A stretch of 64,000 bases of DNA from Nothophaeocryptopus gaeumannii (taxonomy: Eukaryota; Ascomycota; Dothideomycetes; Mycosphaerellales; Mycosphaerellaceae), in contig JASISA010000027.1 of assembly GCA_031771865.1 (NCBI GenBank), positions 2,170,001 to 2,234,000 on the forward strand, given 5' to 3'. Below are positions 21,297 to 31,195 of the stretch, piece by piece (position 1 is the stretch's first letter; each line of letters begins with the position of its first letter). A program made the translations under genes and the position numbers. The notes below the pieces were generated by a model. It ran no database searches, was not told where the DNA came from, and saw only the letters and a program-made list of their open reading frames with translations.

Positions 21297-22036
21297 ATGT
21301 ACACCTTGGTATGAGCACACGACACGCTCAATCACATGAGTTCTCGACTGAACGTATGTAGGTGACTGTCGCTGACGTCGTTCAAATCCACCCAAATGAA
21401 TTCCACAAGCCAAGCATCCGCTCCATCGAAGATTTCATCAACGCTAAGTACGCCGACAAAGTCATACACAAAGTCGGCCTCTGCGTAGGGTTCCACTCCC
21501 TCATATCTGCCTCAGAAGGACTCATTGGCCATGGAACTGGCATCGTCAACGTGAATGTTGACTTTCGGTTAATCGTCTTCCGGCCATTCAAAGGCGAGAT
21601 CATTCGCGCCACCATCACACAGTCTGGTCCGTCGGGAATCTATCTCTCCGTTGACTTCTACGAGGATCTGGTCGTGCCTCCGGAGACGCTGTTTGATAAC
21701 ACAAAATGGGAGGAGGACGAGAGCGGGCAGCACGCTTTTGTGTGGCATGCGGACGATGGGGAAGGTGGAGAGAATCTTTTCTATTTTGACAATGCCGAGA
21801 GCTGTATGCTGCGCATCGAGGAGGAACAGTGGCATGATATTTCGCCTGATGCGCTGAGGAGCAACAACTACGAGACGCAAGAAGAAGAAGACCTGGCTCG
21901 AAAGATGCCGCCATACCTGGTAAGATGCAGTATGATGCTGTCTGGACTTGGACCGACGTTGTGGTGGCTCGGCGAAGGTGGAGCGAAGGATGCGGGCGAG
22001 GAGACAGGTGGAGATGAGGCTATGAATGGGACTTAA
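21297..22036 (+). CDS. RPC25: RNA polymerase III subunit Rpc25 (Rpc8)
   Basis: Two exons, 21297-21308 and 21362-22036; 228 aa. The first coding exon has only four codons (ATG TAC ACC TTG). A 53-bp GTATGA...GTAG intron follows in phase 0. The joined protein reads VQIHPNEFHKPSIRSIEDFINAKYADKVIHKVGLC in order, the Rpb7-like N-terminal domain of the family. The S1/OB-fold part contains VDFRLIVFRPFKGEII, and the C-terminus ends in the typical SGLGPTLWW. Rpc25 pairs with Rpc17 to form the stalk of Pol III, needed for initiation at tRNA and 5S genes. The length matches the family (about 210-230 aa). Without the micro-exon there is no ATG in the right place. Confidence 0.93.
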
Positions 22037-22109
22037 ACGAGTATGTCTTTGCATTGCGTCTAATGATTTGTATATCCTGGAAGTGGCGGCGCTCGAAACC
22101 AGATGACCT

Positions 22110-23829
22110 CTATAACTTGCTCGAGCTCTTCGCCTCTTCCCTGAGTTTACCTACCCAGTCACTCTTCATCATCCTCACATACTCCTCGCTGAGCTGGCTC
22201 TTCAGATGTCTCGGGACCTTCACCCACTCCGATCTCTGAGCATCCTCCAGCGTCCGCCACCTCTCAAGCTCAGATACAAGCCATCCAGAAAGCACATCGG
22301 CGGTCGGGCCCACCACCTCCATAGGTATCAGATGCCCAACGTCCTTAAAAGTGTGCTCCGCAACCCTGCCGTTCGCCACGCCTCCTGATCCCCCCTGTCC
22401 TATACCAGTCTGAGCAAGCTTGTCAGCTTTCAGAAGAGGCGCTGACAGATCCGATTTGTCTCCGAAGACGTAGAATACACTGGGTCGTAGATTGGGCAAT
22501 CTGCGGAATGTGGCGAGTGGTTCCCATCTATAAAAGGGCGAGCTGGGCTGAATCGCTGTGTCTACGTCTGAATGTGTCAAGGGGTTAGGCTGTGTTGATG
22601 GACTTGGGTATTCTGGCGTTGGGAAGTTTGCTCGCAAAAATGTCTGTTGCAGGTCAGAATGTAACGCACAGCCAATGTCTGACCGGATGACAATTTACCA
22701 TGACTTCTTGGTGCTTGGTAGTCTTGAGCGTCAGCTGCCGCTCTGTGGCTCTCTCAGACTGGACAGATGCTGTGCTTGGATCTGTGGAAACCACTGGTAG
22801 AGTGCTCGTTGCTGCTTGTGGCTCAGGGTACAATGCTGTCGGAAGTTCTCGTAGACCATGCTCTATCCATTTGTCGAGCACCCGAGGATCCCATGTTTGA
22901 TAGAATTTGGACTTTTTGAACTTTGCCTCGGCCTCTTTTCTGTTCGGCCAGCGATCTCTTCTCACAGTAGAAGCTTTTGCGGGCCCGAAGTTGCCTTCGA
23001 CTGAAGGCAGTCGTTGTATTACTGGATCGATCAGTATCAAAGTCGTGAACAGTCGTGGATGCCTAGAGCAAGATTGTCAGCTGAGTGGACTTGTAGAAGA
23101 CCTTCAGCAGAGGAATCGTACATCAAAGATAAGTTGACCAGATTGTTTCCGCCCATCGAATGCCCTATTCCAACCAAAGGTCTTTTCATATGCTCTCGAA
23201 AATGATTCACCATCAGGAATAAGTCTCGCGGATGCTGCTCAAGTATTAGCACATATTCTCAAGCAGTTGACCTACTCTCGATGTCACATACATCCATCCA
23301 AGAAGGATCATCTCCCAACAAACTCTCATTCAACACTCCACTATCACCCTGATGCGACACATCCGCAATCCAAATACTTCGAATATGCACATTCTTCGCT
23401 CTCAGTGTCTCGTATAGATCGTCCCACAGCGGCTCATACAGCTCCTGTCACATGAAAGAGATAAGGTAAGCTCAAACTCAAATGGGACGGTAAGAGATTG
23501 GCTTCTGGTACCTTCGGGAATCCGTTTGCATGTGCACCGATGATTGTGAGCCCGGAGTCGTCATTCTTGTGTGGTTTGCGAGGAGTGTATTGCTTGATCG
23601 CCAGATAGAGGATGTCTTCTTGACCGTCTGCTGTTGCTCTTGGATACTCGCGGATATGGGAAGCAGGGATGGAATGCTTCTGGACGTTGAAGTGGGCTGT
23701 GGTTCCGGCGGATCCGGAGTATCGAGGTGACATGTCAGAGAGATGGCTTGAGATATCGCAAACTCTAGATGCAATTCTTCGAACAATGCAGAGCCGAGAC
23801 GTTTGAGACACGTTAATATGTCTTGGCAT
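22110..23829 (-). CDS. Peroxisomal alpha/beta hydrolase (Lpx1 / toxin-biosynthesis-protein type)
   Basis: Five exons on the minus strand: 23829-23512, 23444-23292, 23234-23122, 23062-22699 and 22643-22110; 493 aa. All introns are GT...AG, 55-67 bp, and the frame is kept across each. The order IIGAHANGFPK / ELYEPLWDDL / HPRDLFLMVNHFR is characteristic of fungal Lpx1-like hydrolases. The nucleophile elbow GHSMGG has Ser at about residue 183. A likely acid is in VFGDKSDL, and the catalytic His is in FKDVGHLIPME. The last three residues are SKL, a canonical type 1 peroxisomal targeting signal. The expected role is hydrolysis of an ester or lipid inside peroxisomes. It is transcribed divergently from the flavin monooxygenase at 24218. 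A start at the ATG near 23733 (MSPRYSG) is also possible. Confidence 0.87.
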
Positions 23830-24217
23830 GAGGCTGGGATGCCGAGGTTAAATGCCGATGACCCGGATGAAGAGACAGTTCGGCAGTCAAAGAACGGATG
23901 TACATGAAGAGAACTTGAATTTGAACGAAAGTAGATGTATAAGTACGTTCATTACTGCAATGAATTATCAATCTGGCAATCTGCAGATCGAGTCCCGAAG
24001 ATGCAAGATCGCAATCAGCTTGGAAGTCTTGAAGATCAAGTCGAGCAACAGCTCTCCATGGAGTTCCCCACGTTGGGTGAGGATAACCTCGTCTACCTTC
24101 TACACGTCTAGGATCCCACTCCGAAGACGGGCGGTAACTGTCATCTCATAAATACAGAGCAGATGTATTCTAATCCTCTTTCCCCACTTCATACCTTGTC
24201 AATACTCCCCTGGCGAG
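23830..24217. promoter_or_regulatory. Shared promoter of hydrolase and flavin monooxygenase
   Basis: A 388-bp gap separates the two divergent start codons. No coding region is visible. Its short length and the related predicted functions on each side suggest one control region for both genes; this is inference. Confidence 0.4.
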
Positions 24218-26320
24218 ATGTCAGTATCTCATCACCAGCCAAACGGTTCTACCAATGGCCTCGATCACAAGGTGGCGAATGGCCCTCTCGAAGACGAGAA
24301 GCTCAATTATGTCAATGGCACATCGAGCATACCACCTGCCTCGGCACACTCTTCTTCTCGAGCTGAATACATTGAGCGGATCTCGATACCGTTGAATGAC
24401 AAGCCAGCATGGACGCCGACCAAGAAGCTACGGGTCGCCATCATCGGCGCTGGGTATTCCGGGATGATGATGGCGTACAAACTGCAGCATGCACACAAAG
24501 ATGAAATGTCCAAGCTCTTAGATTTCGTTGTATATGAAGCTCGGTCGACGGTAGGAGGGACCTGGGACGCGAACACCTATCCTGGCGTGAGATGCGATGT
24601 GCCGTCTACAATCTATTGCTTCCCGTTCGAACCATACGCGGAATGGAACAACTTCTTCTCGACTGGCGGCGAGATTCAGGACTATTTCCAGATGGCTGTC
24701 AAGAAGTGGGATCTTGACAAGCACGTCCTCTTCAATCACCGAGTTCAAGAGGCCCGCTGGTTAGAGGAAAAGGCACAGTGGAAGCTCGTAGTCAATTATC
24801 AGGACCAGACAATCGAAGATTATGTCGACATTCTGATCTCGGCAAGAGGTTTCCTGTCGACGTGGCATTGGCCTGAGATCCGAGGCATCCATGACTTCCA
24901 AGGCAAGAAAGTCCATTCCGCAGCTTGGGACCATTCGTACGATTACTCCCATAAGCGCATTGCGGTCATTGGAAACGGGTCCAGCGGGATCCAAATACTT
25001 CCAGAAATGGCCAGTTTGGATGGGTCCGTCGTTACGGCTTTCCAGCGTGGTCCTACATGGATAGTCTCGAGGCATCGGTAAGTGCCTCGGTCAGACCTAC
25101 GAAGGACGTTCGTCGTCCTACGTGGTGTCTCACCGTTGTCTCGGATTGGATAATTCTATCCTAACATGTCTGTAGTCCCAGCAAGCTTCTTGGGCGGGAC
25201 GATCCAAACCCGAACCCTCCGTATGAGGAAGAAGACAAGCAACGGCTGAGAGATCCCCAGGAGCTCAAGAAGTATCGCAAAATGGTCCAGGGCAATATGA
25301 ACAGGAACTTCAAGCTGTTCGTGAAAGGATCAGACTACAACGCTGAGATGACTGAGTTCGCGCGCGAGCAAATGGCGGAGAAGCTCAATCACGATCCAGT
25401 ATTGTGCGAGAAGCTCATTCCCAAGTATGAGCTTGGCTGTCGCAGAATCACGCCGGGATCTGGTAAGAATCAAGCGGCCTGATACTCCATGGATATGCTG
25501 ACGCTTTGGTTCTGCTTCGCAGGTTATCTCGAAGCCTTCACGCAATCGAACGTGCATCTGACAAACAGCGAGATTACCCATATTGCCGCAGAAGGAATTC
25601 ACACCCAAGACGGCAAATTTCACGCCGTGGATGTCATTGTCTGCGCGACTGGATTTGACATCTCTCAAGTTCCAACATTCCCACTCATTGGCAGGGAGAG
25701 CGTCAGTCTTGCTGAGAAGTGGAAGGATGAGCCAGAGTCCTACATCAGCTTAGCAGCGCCTGACATGCCGAACGTAAGTAATGCATCGATGCATTCGGAG
25801 ATGGATGACAAACATGGAGACTACGCTGACCGGCGAATAGCTTTTCTTCTTCACCGGTCCAAATGCGACTGTTGGCCATGGAAGCTTGATTTTCTCCCTG
25901 GATTGGAGTGCCGAGTGGATGATCAGGTGGATCCAGAAGATGGCCGTGGAAGACATTGCCTCTGTGGCTCCGAAGCAAGAGGTAGTAGACGAATTCTGTC
26001 GCTATTCTGATCAAATCCACAAGACGTTGACTTGGACTGGGGGATGTCGAAGTTGGTAAGTAGGAGCCATCCAATCTCCAAGACACCGACTGACCCACAA
26101 TCCTCCGCGTGATAGGTACAAGGCCAATCGAGTTAATGGAAGGGTGACTGCAACGTTCGCCGGAAGCGCAATCCTCTACGAGAAGTTAGTAAACAGCAAA
26201 CTACGGCCTGAGGACTTTGAGATCAGATACCGAAGTGCAAATCGATGGCGGTTCCTCGGGAATGGGTTCACCGAATTCGAGCTGGCCGAGGAGAGTGACT
26301 TGAGCTACTATATTCCATAG
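24218..26320 (+). CDS. FAD/NADPH-dependent flavin monooxygenase, Baeyer-Villiger type
   Basis: Five exons: 24218-25077, 25176-25462, 25523-25773, 25841-26055 and 26116-26320; 605 aa. All introns are GTAAG...AG and keep frame. The first Rossmann motif is GAGYSG (77-82), binding FAD. The Baeyer-Villiger fingerprint F-x-G-x3-H-x3-W is present as FQGKKVHSAAWD (227-238). The second Rossmann motif is GNGSSG (252-257), binding NADPH. The C-terminal part includes FFFTGPNATVGHGS, found in fungal BVMO-like oxygenases. Such enzymes insert oxygen next to a ketone to give an ester or lactone. No PTS1 is present (ends SYYIP). It stops 19 bp before the convergent stop of the next gene, so their 3' UTRs must overlap. 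The substrate is unknown. Confidence 0.9.
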
Positions 26321-26339
26321 TCCCCGATATATAACCGTG

Positions 26340-26948
26340 TCAAGCCATGTCCCCTTCTTGTGGAGCTTCAACGAATGCCAGATCGCCGGTCTCTCCAAGC
26401 ACGTGAGCAGTCGCCTCCTCGAGCAGGATGCCCATAGCAATCAGTGCTGTTTCGTCAAGGCTCTCAAAGTCGTCACGGCCATCGCCCACCTTTCTAGATC
26501 CATAGAAGTCCGATGCGTAAGCATGTATAGCTTTAAGCAGGTCTGAATCAGGAAGGCGCTGCTCAGGCGGTAGGTCTCGATGCGCGAAGTATTCGTCGTT
26601 TTCTTGGTAACGAACAGGAGCATCTGCTCGGCGGAAGAGCACTTGATCGGGTGGCGCTGGATTCCCGCCTTTGTCATATAGAAACCCATCGTAGCCGACG
26701 CGGCCCGCAACAGCATCGTACAGAGTCGCGTGTTGACCAAGTAGCCCTCCTTCTGAGTCCACTTCTTCGCGATCATCGACTCTGCTTCGTGGTCGCTCTC
26801 TGCTTCTGGCTAGAGCCTCCCCCTTTGGGCGCTTCGAATCTGGCTTGTCAATGTATCCAACAGTAGACGATCGTCCCTTCCTCTTGCTGGGCTTCTCATC
26901 TTGTTTTCCCTTAGTTCTTTCTGGCAGCGTGGGGTTTGTCTCTGCCAT
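26340..26948 (-). CDS. Conserved-looking protein of unknown function
   Basis: Single exon, 202 aa; first in-frame ATG at 26948. I do not recognise the family. The first 60 residues are charged and basic (KRKGRSS, KRPKGE), resembling a nuclear localisation region. A structured part follows: LYDAVAGRVGYDGFLYDKGG, then LPDSDLLKAIHAYASDFY and a C-terminal helix DETALIAMGILLEEATAHVLG. The start codon lies one base after the VPS25 stop codon on the same strand (TGAGATG), so the two may share a transcript. The stop lies 19 bp from the convergent monooxygenase stop. Coding status is supported by ordered composition and lack of internal stops; function is open. Confidence 0.65.
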   Translation of the reverse strand: MAETNPTLPERTKGKQDEKPSKRKGRSSTVGYIDKPDSKRPKGEALARSRERPRSRVDDREEVDSEGGLLGQHATLYDAVAGRVGYDGFLYDKGGNPAPPDQVLFRRADAPVRYQENDEYFAHRDLPPEQRLPDSDLLKAIHAYASDFYGSRKVGDGRDDFESLDETALIAMGILLEEATAHVLGETGDLAFVEAPQEGDMA

Positions 26949-26949
26949 C

Positions 26950-27603
26950 TCAAAAGAACTTGACACCTGCGTTCTCCTCTTGTCCGAAGATTTGTGCCTT
27001 TCCCCTCTTCACGAGCACGTTGAGCACTTTTCTCAGCAGTGACTCGTCAATATCTTTCCACTCCCTTCCGAGACTCGCATCGCCTTCTCTCAGTTCATAA
27101 ATGGTCAAGACAGCACCCTTCTGGCCAGTCTCCTCAACAAAACTGCAGATGGCGTCTGCCCACTCGGTCGGAGTCTTCCAATAGACGTAACAAGTGTTGC
27201 TCGTTTCGCCGCGCGTCGTCGGTGCGATCCACTCTATTCGAGGCCCATTAGCCGGCTGGCCCATATGATCCAGTACAGCTCGGATATCTGCGGGCTTCAG
27301 GCTCCGCTTGATGGAAGAGTTGCTAAACAGGTCTGCAGGCGGCGAAGAAAGCGACAATCGAAAGATGCGATGGTATGCGCAGTAGGACGTTACTAGACTG
27401 GACCAGAGCTCGAGTTGCCGGGCCCGCGTAGTGAGGTTGGGCTGAAGAGTATAGAAGGGCGGGAACGAAGCGTAGGTCGGAAAGTCGAACCGTGTCGCGT
27501 CACTTCGATGGCTCGTTGTCGATATTGACGGGGTTCCTTGTACAGTATCAGATACAGAGAGTCCCGCCACTGAAGGCTCTGGCGATGCTGGGGTCGCTGC
27601 CAT
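26950..27603 (-). CDS. VPS25: ESCRT-II subunit Vps25
   Basis: Single exon, 217 aa from the ATG at 27603 (MAATPASPEPS). After a 45-residue low-complexity leader the protein has FDFPTYASFPPFYTLQPNLTTRARQL, the conserved PPF-containing N-terminus. YWKTPTEWADAI and the C-terminal GVKFF are also family hallmarks. Two winged-helix domains fill the rest. Vps25 is present twice in ESCRT-II and nucleates Vps20/Snf7 on endosomes. The GVKFF end shows that the stop at 26950-26952 is genuine, which makes the next start codon one base away remarkable. Confidence 0.93.
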   Translation of the reverse strand: MAATPASPEPSVAGLSVSDTVQGTPSISTTSHRSDATRFDFPTYASFPPFYTLQPNLTTRARQLELWSSLVTSYCAYHRIFRLSLSSPPADLFSNSSIKRSLKPADIRAVLDHMGQPANGPRIEWIAPTTRGETSNTCYVYWKTPTEWADAICSFVEETGQKGAVLTIYELREGDASLGREWKDIDESLLRKVLNVLVKRGKAQIFGQEENAGVKFF

Positions 27604-28439
27604 GATGCATTGCAAAGCGTTGAAGAAGATACATGAAGATAGAGGTGCCTTGCCGAACGCGCCAAAGCTCGTCAAGACCCCACCAACTTTGATGCCACTT
27701 CCCCTGTCCTCCCTCTCTCCCTCTCCCTTCTTCCTCGCGCCGCTTTCTCCCAGCATTGTTCATCGGAACATTCACCTCACGGGGCTGATGATCATGTCCA
27801 TGACCGTGTACAGTGAGACGAATTTCACACATGGCAAGATTGCAACTGGCATCTGCAGTAGTGATGACTTCTCTGATATAACGCTATCTGACTTCGCTGG
27901 GATGGCAACAACTTCCATGGGCTCAAGAAGAGTTCTAGAAACATTCGCTGAGACCAAGGGAGTCTCATGCAGCCAGCGCATAGCGAGCATGCTCGATTCG
28001 CCTCGCACTCATAGAAAAGACAGGTAGAGTCAAGCTTGCACCAGACTCGCAGAAGGAAAAAGTAGCTATCACTGCGGACGACTTCACCTCATTCTAGGCA
28101 CCTGCCCGTTTGCCAATGCCAGATTGCTCAAACCTCACCTCACCTCACTGCGGTCGCGATCTCGACTGGATCATTCACATGTCGCGCTCGCCTGAAAACC
28201 CCACTTGAGCTCCAGGTTCCCTCACACACTTTCCAACCGCAGTATCAACACCTTCTCCCAGACAACACCACATCCAGTCACTATCAGCGACCAGGAAAAC
28301 ACCGGATCCTATCTCCCAACTGTTTGCCGCAACAAGCATCTCAAGTAGCTACCAGGCTAGCATACCGCCTTCGATACACAGGCTTTCGCTGACCTCCATT
28401 TCCAGAGAACAGTCAGACTAGATCAACACCACCAGCAGG
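27604..28439. other. Intergenic region between VPS25 and the small TAG-interrupted gene
   Basis: About 840 bp between divergent genes. It has a pyrimidine-rich run near 27700-27740 and short ACCTCACCTCACCTCAC repeats near 28130-28150. No supportable gene is seen. The right part probably holds the promoter and leader of the gene at 28440. Confidence 0.5.
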
Positions 28440-28895
28440 ATGTCCGGCAAGGAAGAGCAGACATTCTCCTTCGAGACGATGGCTGTCGTCCTCTACTGCG
28501 TCCTCGAATCCGGCATCACCTTGGGAGACAAGCACTATTAGATGATGGCTGCCATGGACGGCAAGCGCAGTGCCAATGCCTTCAACCATCAGTTCCGCAA
28601 GGTCAAGGCTGGGGCCAAAGAGCTTCAAGAGCAGTCGAAGAAGGGCAGCCTCGATCTCGGAGAGACACCCAAAGGCAAAGCACGTGGAGCGTCCGCCAGC
28701 AACAGCAAGAAGCGCGGTAAGTACGAGAAGCTTGGCTGAACTGAATGGGTGTTGATGAATTTAATAGACCGACCGCCAAAGGATATTTCGCTGGAGGACG
28801 ACGATGACGAACAGAAGGTCGACACTCCTGTCAAGAAGGCCAAGGTGAAGGCTGAGAAGCCCGCGGAGGACGAGGACGATGGCGACTTCCTTTGA
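28440..28895 (+). CDS. Small charged protein interrupted by an in-frame TAG
   Basis: Two exons, 28440-28716 and 28768-28895, with a 51-bp intron (GTAAGT...TTAATAG, phase 1). The frame from ATG 28440 reads MSGKEEQTFSFETMAVVLY and continues through LGDKHY, then meets TAG at 28539-28541. It then resumes in the same frame as MMAAMDGKRSANAFNHQFRKV. With the stop counted as one residue the product would be 134 aa, ending in an acidic, Lys-rich tail (EDEDDGDFL). The protein logic is continuous across the stop. It resembles a group of small Dothideomycete proteins I know only vaguely; no function is assigned. Explanations are a nonsense allele, stop readthrough, A-to-I editing of UAG, or initiation at the ATG at 28542. 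I cannot tell which. Confidence 0.6.
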
Positions 28896-29297
28896 GATCG
28901 CCACATCTTGTGGAGACAGGTACTTTCAGATGCTACGAGCAGTGAGAGCGATTTCTGGGGAAGGCTAGACACAACTTGATGGTCAACGATTCCAGGTTGC
29001 TTGTCCCATGGATTACAGGACCCATTGCTTCTGTGCGGCCGTGAGAAATTTCCATGGCTGAGCGCCATCAGGAGCGGACACATATGCACTGTAACAATAG
29101 CTGATTCAAATGACGATTACTGAAGATCAAATGTCATGTTGGAGTTTCAATATGCTGAGTTGTTCTGTCGTTCCTGCTGATGCATTGGCGAGATGTTATT
29201 GGACAGCGCACGGATCATTCCGATCATCCGTCACTGCATCTCGTCCACTACAACAATCAGCTAAACACTCAAACTGCCATTGCGTGCCACACACACC
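28896..29297. other. Intergenic region upstream of the complex I subunit gene
   Basis: About 400 bp between two plus-strand genes. I see no coding region, repeat or RNA gene. Confidence 0.5.
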
Positions 29298-30104
29298 ATG
29301 CAGTCACTACGGAGAACAGCAGCGCGTTCTGCGCAACGAGCTCGACCTCAAGCACGGCAAAAAGCGCAGCGTCGATACGCCGGAGACCATCACGGCCCTG
29401 AACTCGTCTCCGAAGGACAAGCTGCGCACGAAGCACACCCACCGAAGAAGACCGAGTCGTTTGGCGTACGTTGCCCTTGAAACGTAATGAAGCGCGAATT
29501 GGAATACACATGAAGAACTGGGGAAAAAGGAGGCCTCGTGCTGACAATTGGGCTCTGCAGGCCGGATTTTTCATTGCCCTCTCCGCGATTCCCGTCTCGC
29601 TCGCGCTTTACAAGCTCACCGCACAAGGCACCGACCAGCAGCCATACTTTACGCGTCTGATCCGAGATACATACAACAGCTATGCGATCAAATGGGCGGA
29701 GCGAAACGACTTGCACACGCAGGCCATGCAGCAGGCTGCGGCCGATCGGGTACTGTTCCTGAACGAGGCACCTCAAGGTGTCAAGAGGCTAGAATTGAGA
29801 TTTCCTGAGTACGTACGCACTGCGAAGAAGACTAGACGAGCGAGGAGCTGCTATCAAGCAGGTCTTCTGGACGAGGGACATTTGCACTGACCATGTTCCG
29901 TACAGGATAATGAACGTCTCCTCTCCTTGGAATGTCCGCGCTGGTCACGGAAGCGGCAATATTGACGAAGCAATTGCTAAGTACGAGAAGGAGGCATACG
30001 AGGAGAATGAGAAGAAGTTGCAGCAATTGAGGGATAACAAGGTCCCCGTGGAGCAACCACTTGTGCCTTTCAGGAAGGTCACGCCGGCTGCGAATGATAG
30101 CTGA
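29298..30104 (+). CDS. NADH:ubiquinone oxidoreductase 17.8 kDa-type subunit (complex I)
   Basis: Three exons, 29298-29465, 29561-29808 and 29906-30104; 204 aa. Introns are 95 and 97 bp (GTACGT...CTGCAG and GTACGT...TACAG). The N-terminus (MQSLRRTAARSAQRARPQ) is an Arg/Ala-rich mitochondrial presequence. AHHGP-like YAGDHHGPELVSEG follows, then one transmembrane segment at about 57-76 (AGFFIALSAIPVSLALYKL). The matrix or intermembrane domain has TRLIRDTYNSYAIKWAERNDLH, then RFPEIMNVSSPWNV. This is the pattern of the fungal 17.8 kDa (NUXM-like) accessory subunit of complex I in the inner membrane. Confidence 0.88.
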
Positions 30105-30421
30105 GCGAGGTCTGCAGCAGCTTTTAAATTGTATATACCAACACCGACTACATCCTGCAACGGAACAGGAAGGTCGTAAATTCTCCTAGCAGTCGAACAT
30201 CGACCGCAGTCACGTGATCCGTGCCCGATTCGAACAGATAATCGCTGGAAGGTCTTTCAATGAAGTGAGGAGCTGTATGGGTATCCTGTGCTCACTTGAG
30301 CTTCTCATCTCATGCCAGTTGGTAAGCCCGCTGTACAGTATCCTTTAAATGCGCCTCAAAACGCCACCCAATGCCGCTGAATCGTAATCGTCCCTAGTCG
30401 CCATCATCTCTTTCACCCCCC
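30105..30421. other. Convergent intergenic region
   Basis: About 317 bp between the convergent complex I subunit and COA3 genes. No further feature is seen. Confidence 0.5.
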
Positions 30422-30812
30422 TCATGCCTTGCCTGCACTTTTCACAGCGCTTGCATTGGGCGTATGCGGTGGCTGCACAGGTGCGTCTGGCATTGAAACG
30501 TCGGAGAAGTCATCTTGCCCGATCGCTTTGATCGTCCATGTATCTTCCGTGCGTCAGCTCACATTGCTCCTCTCAATGACGTGAAGGCATTGTACATACA
30601 AACTCCCGCTACAAAAGCGAATATAGCGACTCCCGTCAAGGCATTCCGAACGAGGTACGGTTGTCTAGCTCGGTAAAGTGCTGCGGTCGGTCGGTTTCGG
30701 TTGTCGTAGTATGAAGATTGCGGCAGCCTGCGCCTTGTCAGTACGGCGTCGCATGTTGCGGAAGATTACCGTACTTTGCCAGCGGCATTCTGAATCGTTG
30801 AGATGGATGCAT
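30422..30812 (-). CDS. COA3: Cytochrome c oxidase assembly factor 3 (Coa3)
   Basis: Three small exons on the minus strand, 30812-30775, 30727-30600 and 30543-30422; 95 aa. Introns are 47 and 56 bp (GTACGG...GCGCAG and GTATGT...GGAAG). The joined protein reads LPQSSYYDNRNRPTAALYRA then RQPYLVRNALTGVAIFAFVAGVYT. This is the conserved YYD-x-R-x-RP-x-AALYRARQPYL block followed by a single transmembrane helix. After it comes AIGQDDFSDVSMPD, also typical. Coa3 binds newly made Cox1 and, with Cox14 and Mss51, couples its translation to assembly in the mitochondrial inner membrane. No exon is long enough to stand out as an open frame, so the gene is easy to miss. It is divergent from PTA1. Confidence 0.87.
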
Positions 30813-31195
30813 GGTGTCTGGATGAGTGAATTCTTTGGATCTTCTGCAGCTTGATTCACGTCTCGAATGGAATCGGTCCGCGAAGTCCTGACTAAGCGTC
30901 ATCTCCGCCTCAGGCTGCTCATCATTCGCGTCGAAGCGCAAGCTTCACCATCAACCTTCGCATCACTTCGCACTACCCTGTTGTAGCAAACAAACCGCGC
31001 GCAAACACCCATTGATACGCATACGAATACGCAGTCACCACATGCCAGGACCGCATTCACGTCGGCGATGATCACTCGGAAAGGGACCGGAACCACCAAA
31101 GGCATTGTAGATACATAGCTGCGTTTCTTGCCGCGTGACCTGCTGCTTCGCGCTCACCTGGTGGTGGTGCCTTTGCGGTGTGTGTTGCTGTCGCG
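30813..31195. promoter_or_regulatory. Bidirectional promoter COA3 / PTA1
   Basis: A 383-bp gap between divergent start codons. No coding region is visible; it must hold both promoters. Confidence 0.4.

Noticed and set aside
29110..29487. 125-codon open frame overlapping the first exon of the complex I subunit gene
   Set aside because: It is out of frame with the conserved protein and starts well upstream; the ATG at 29298 gives a proper mitochondrial presequence.
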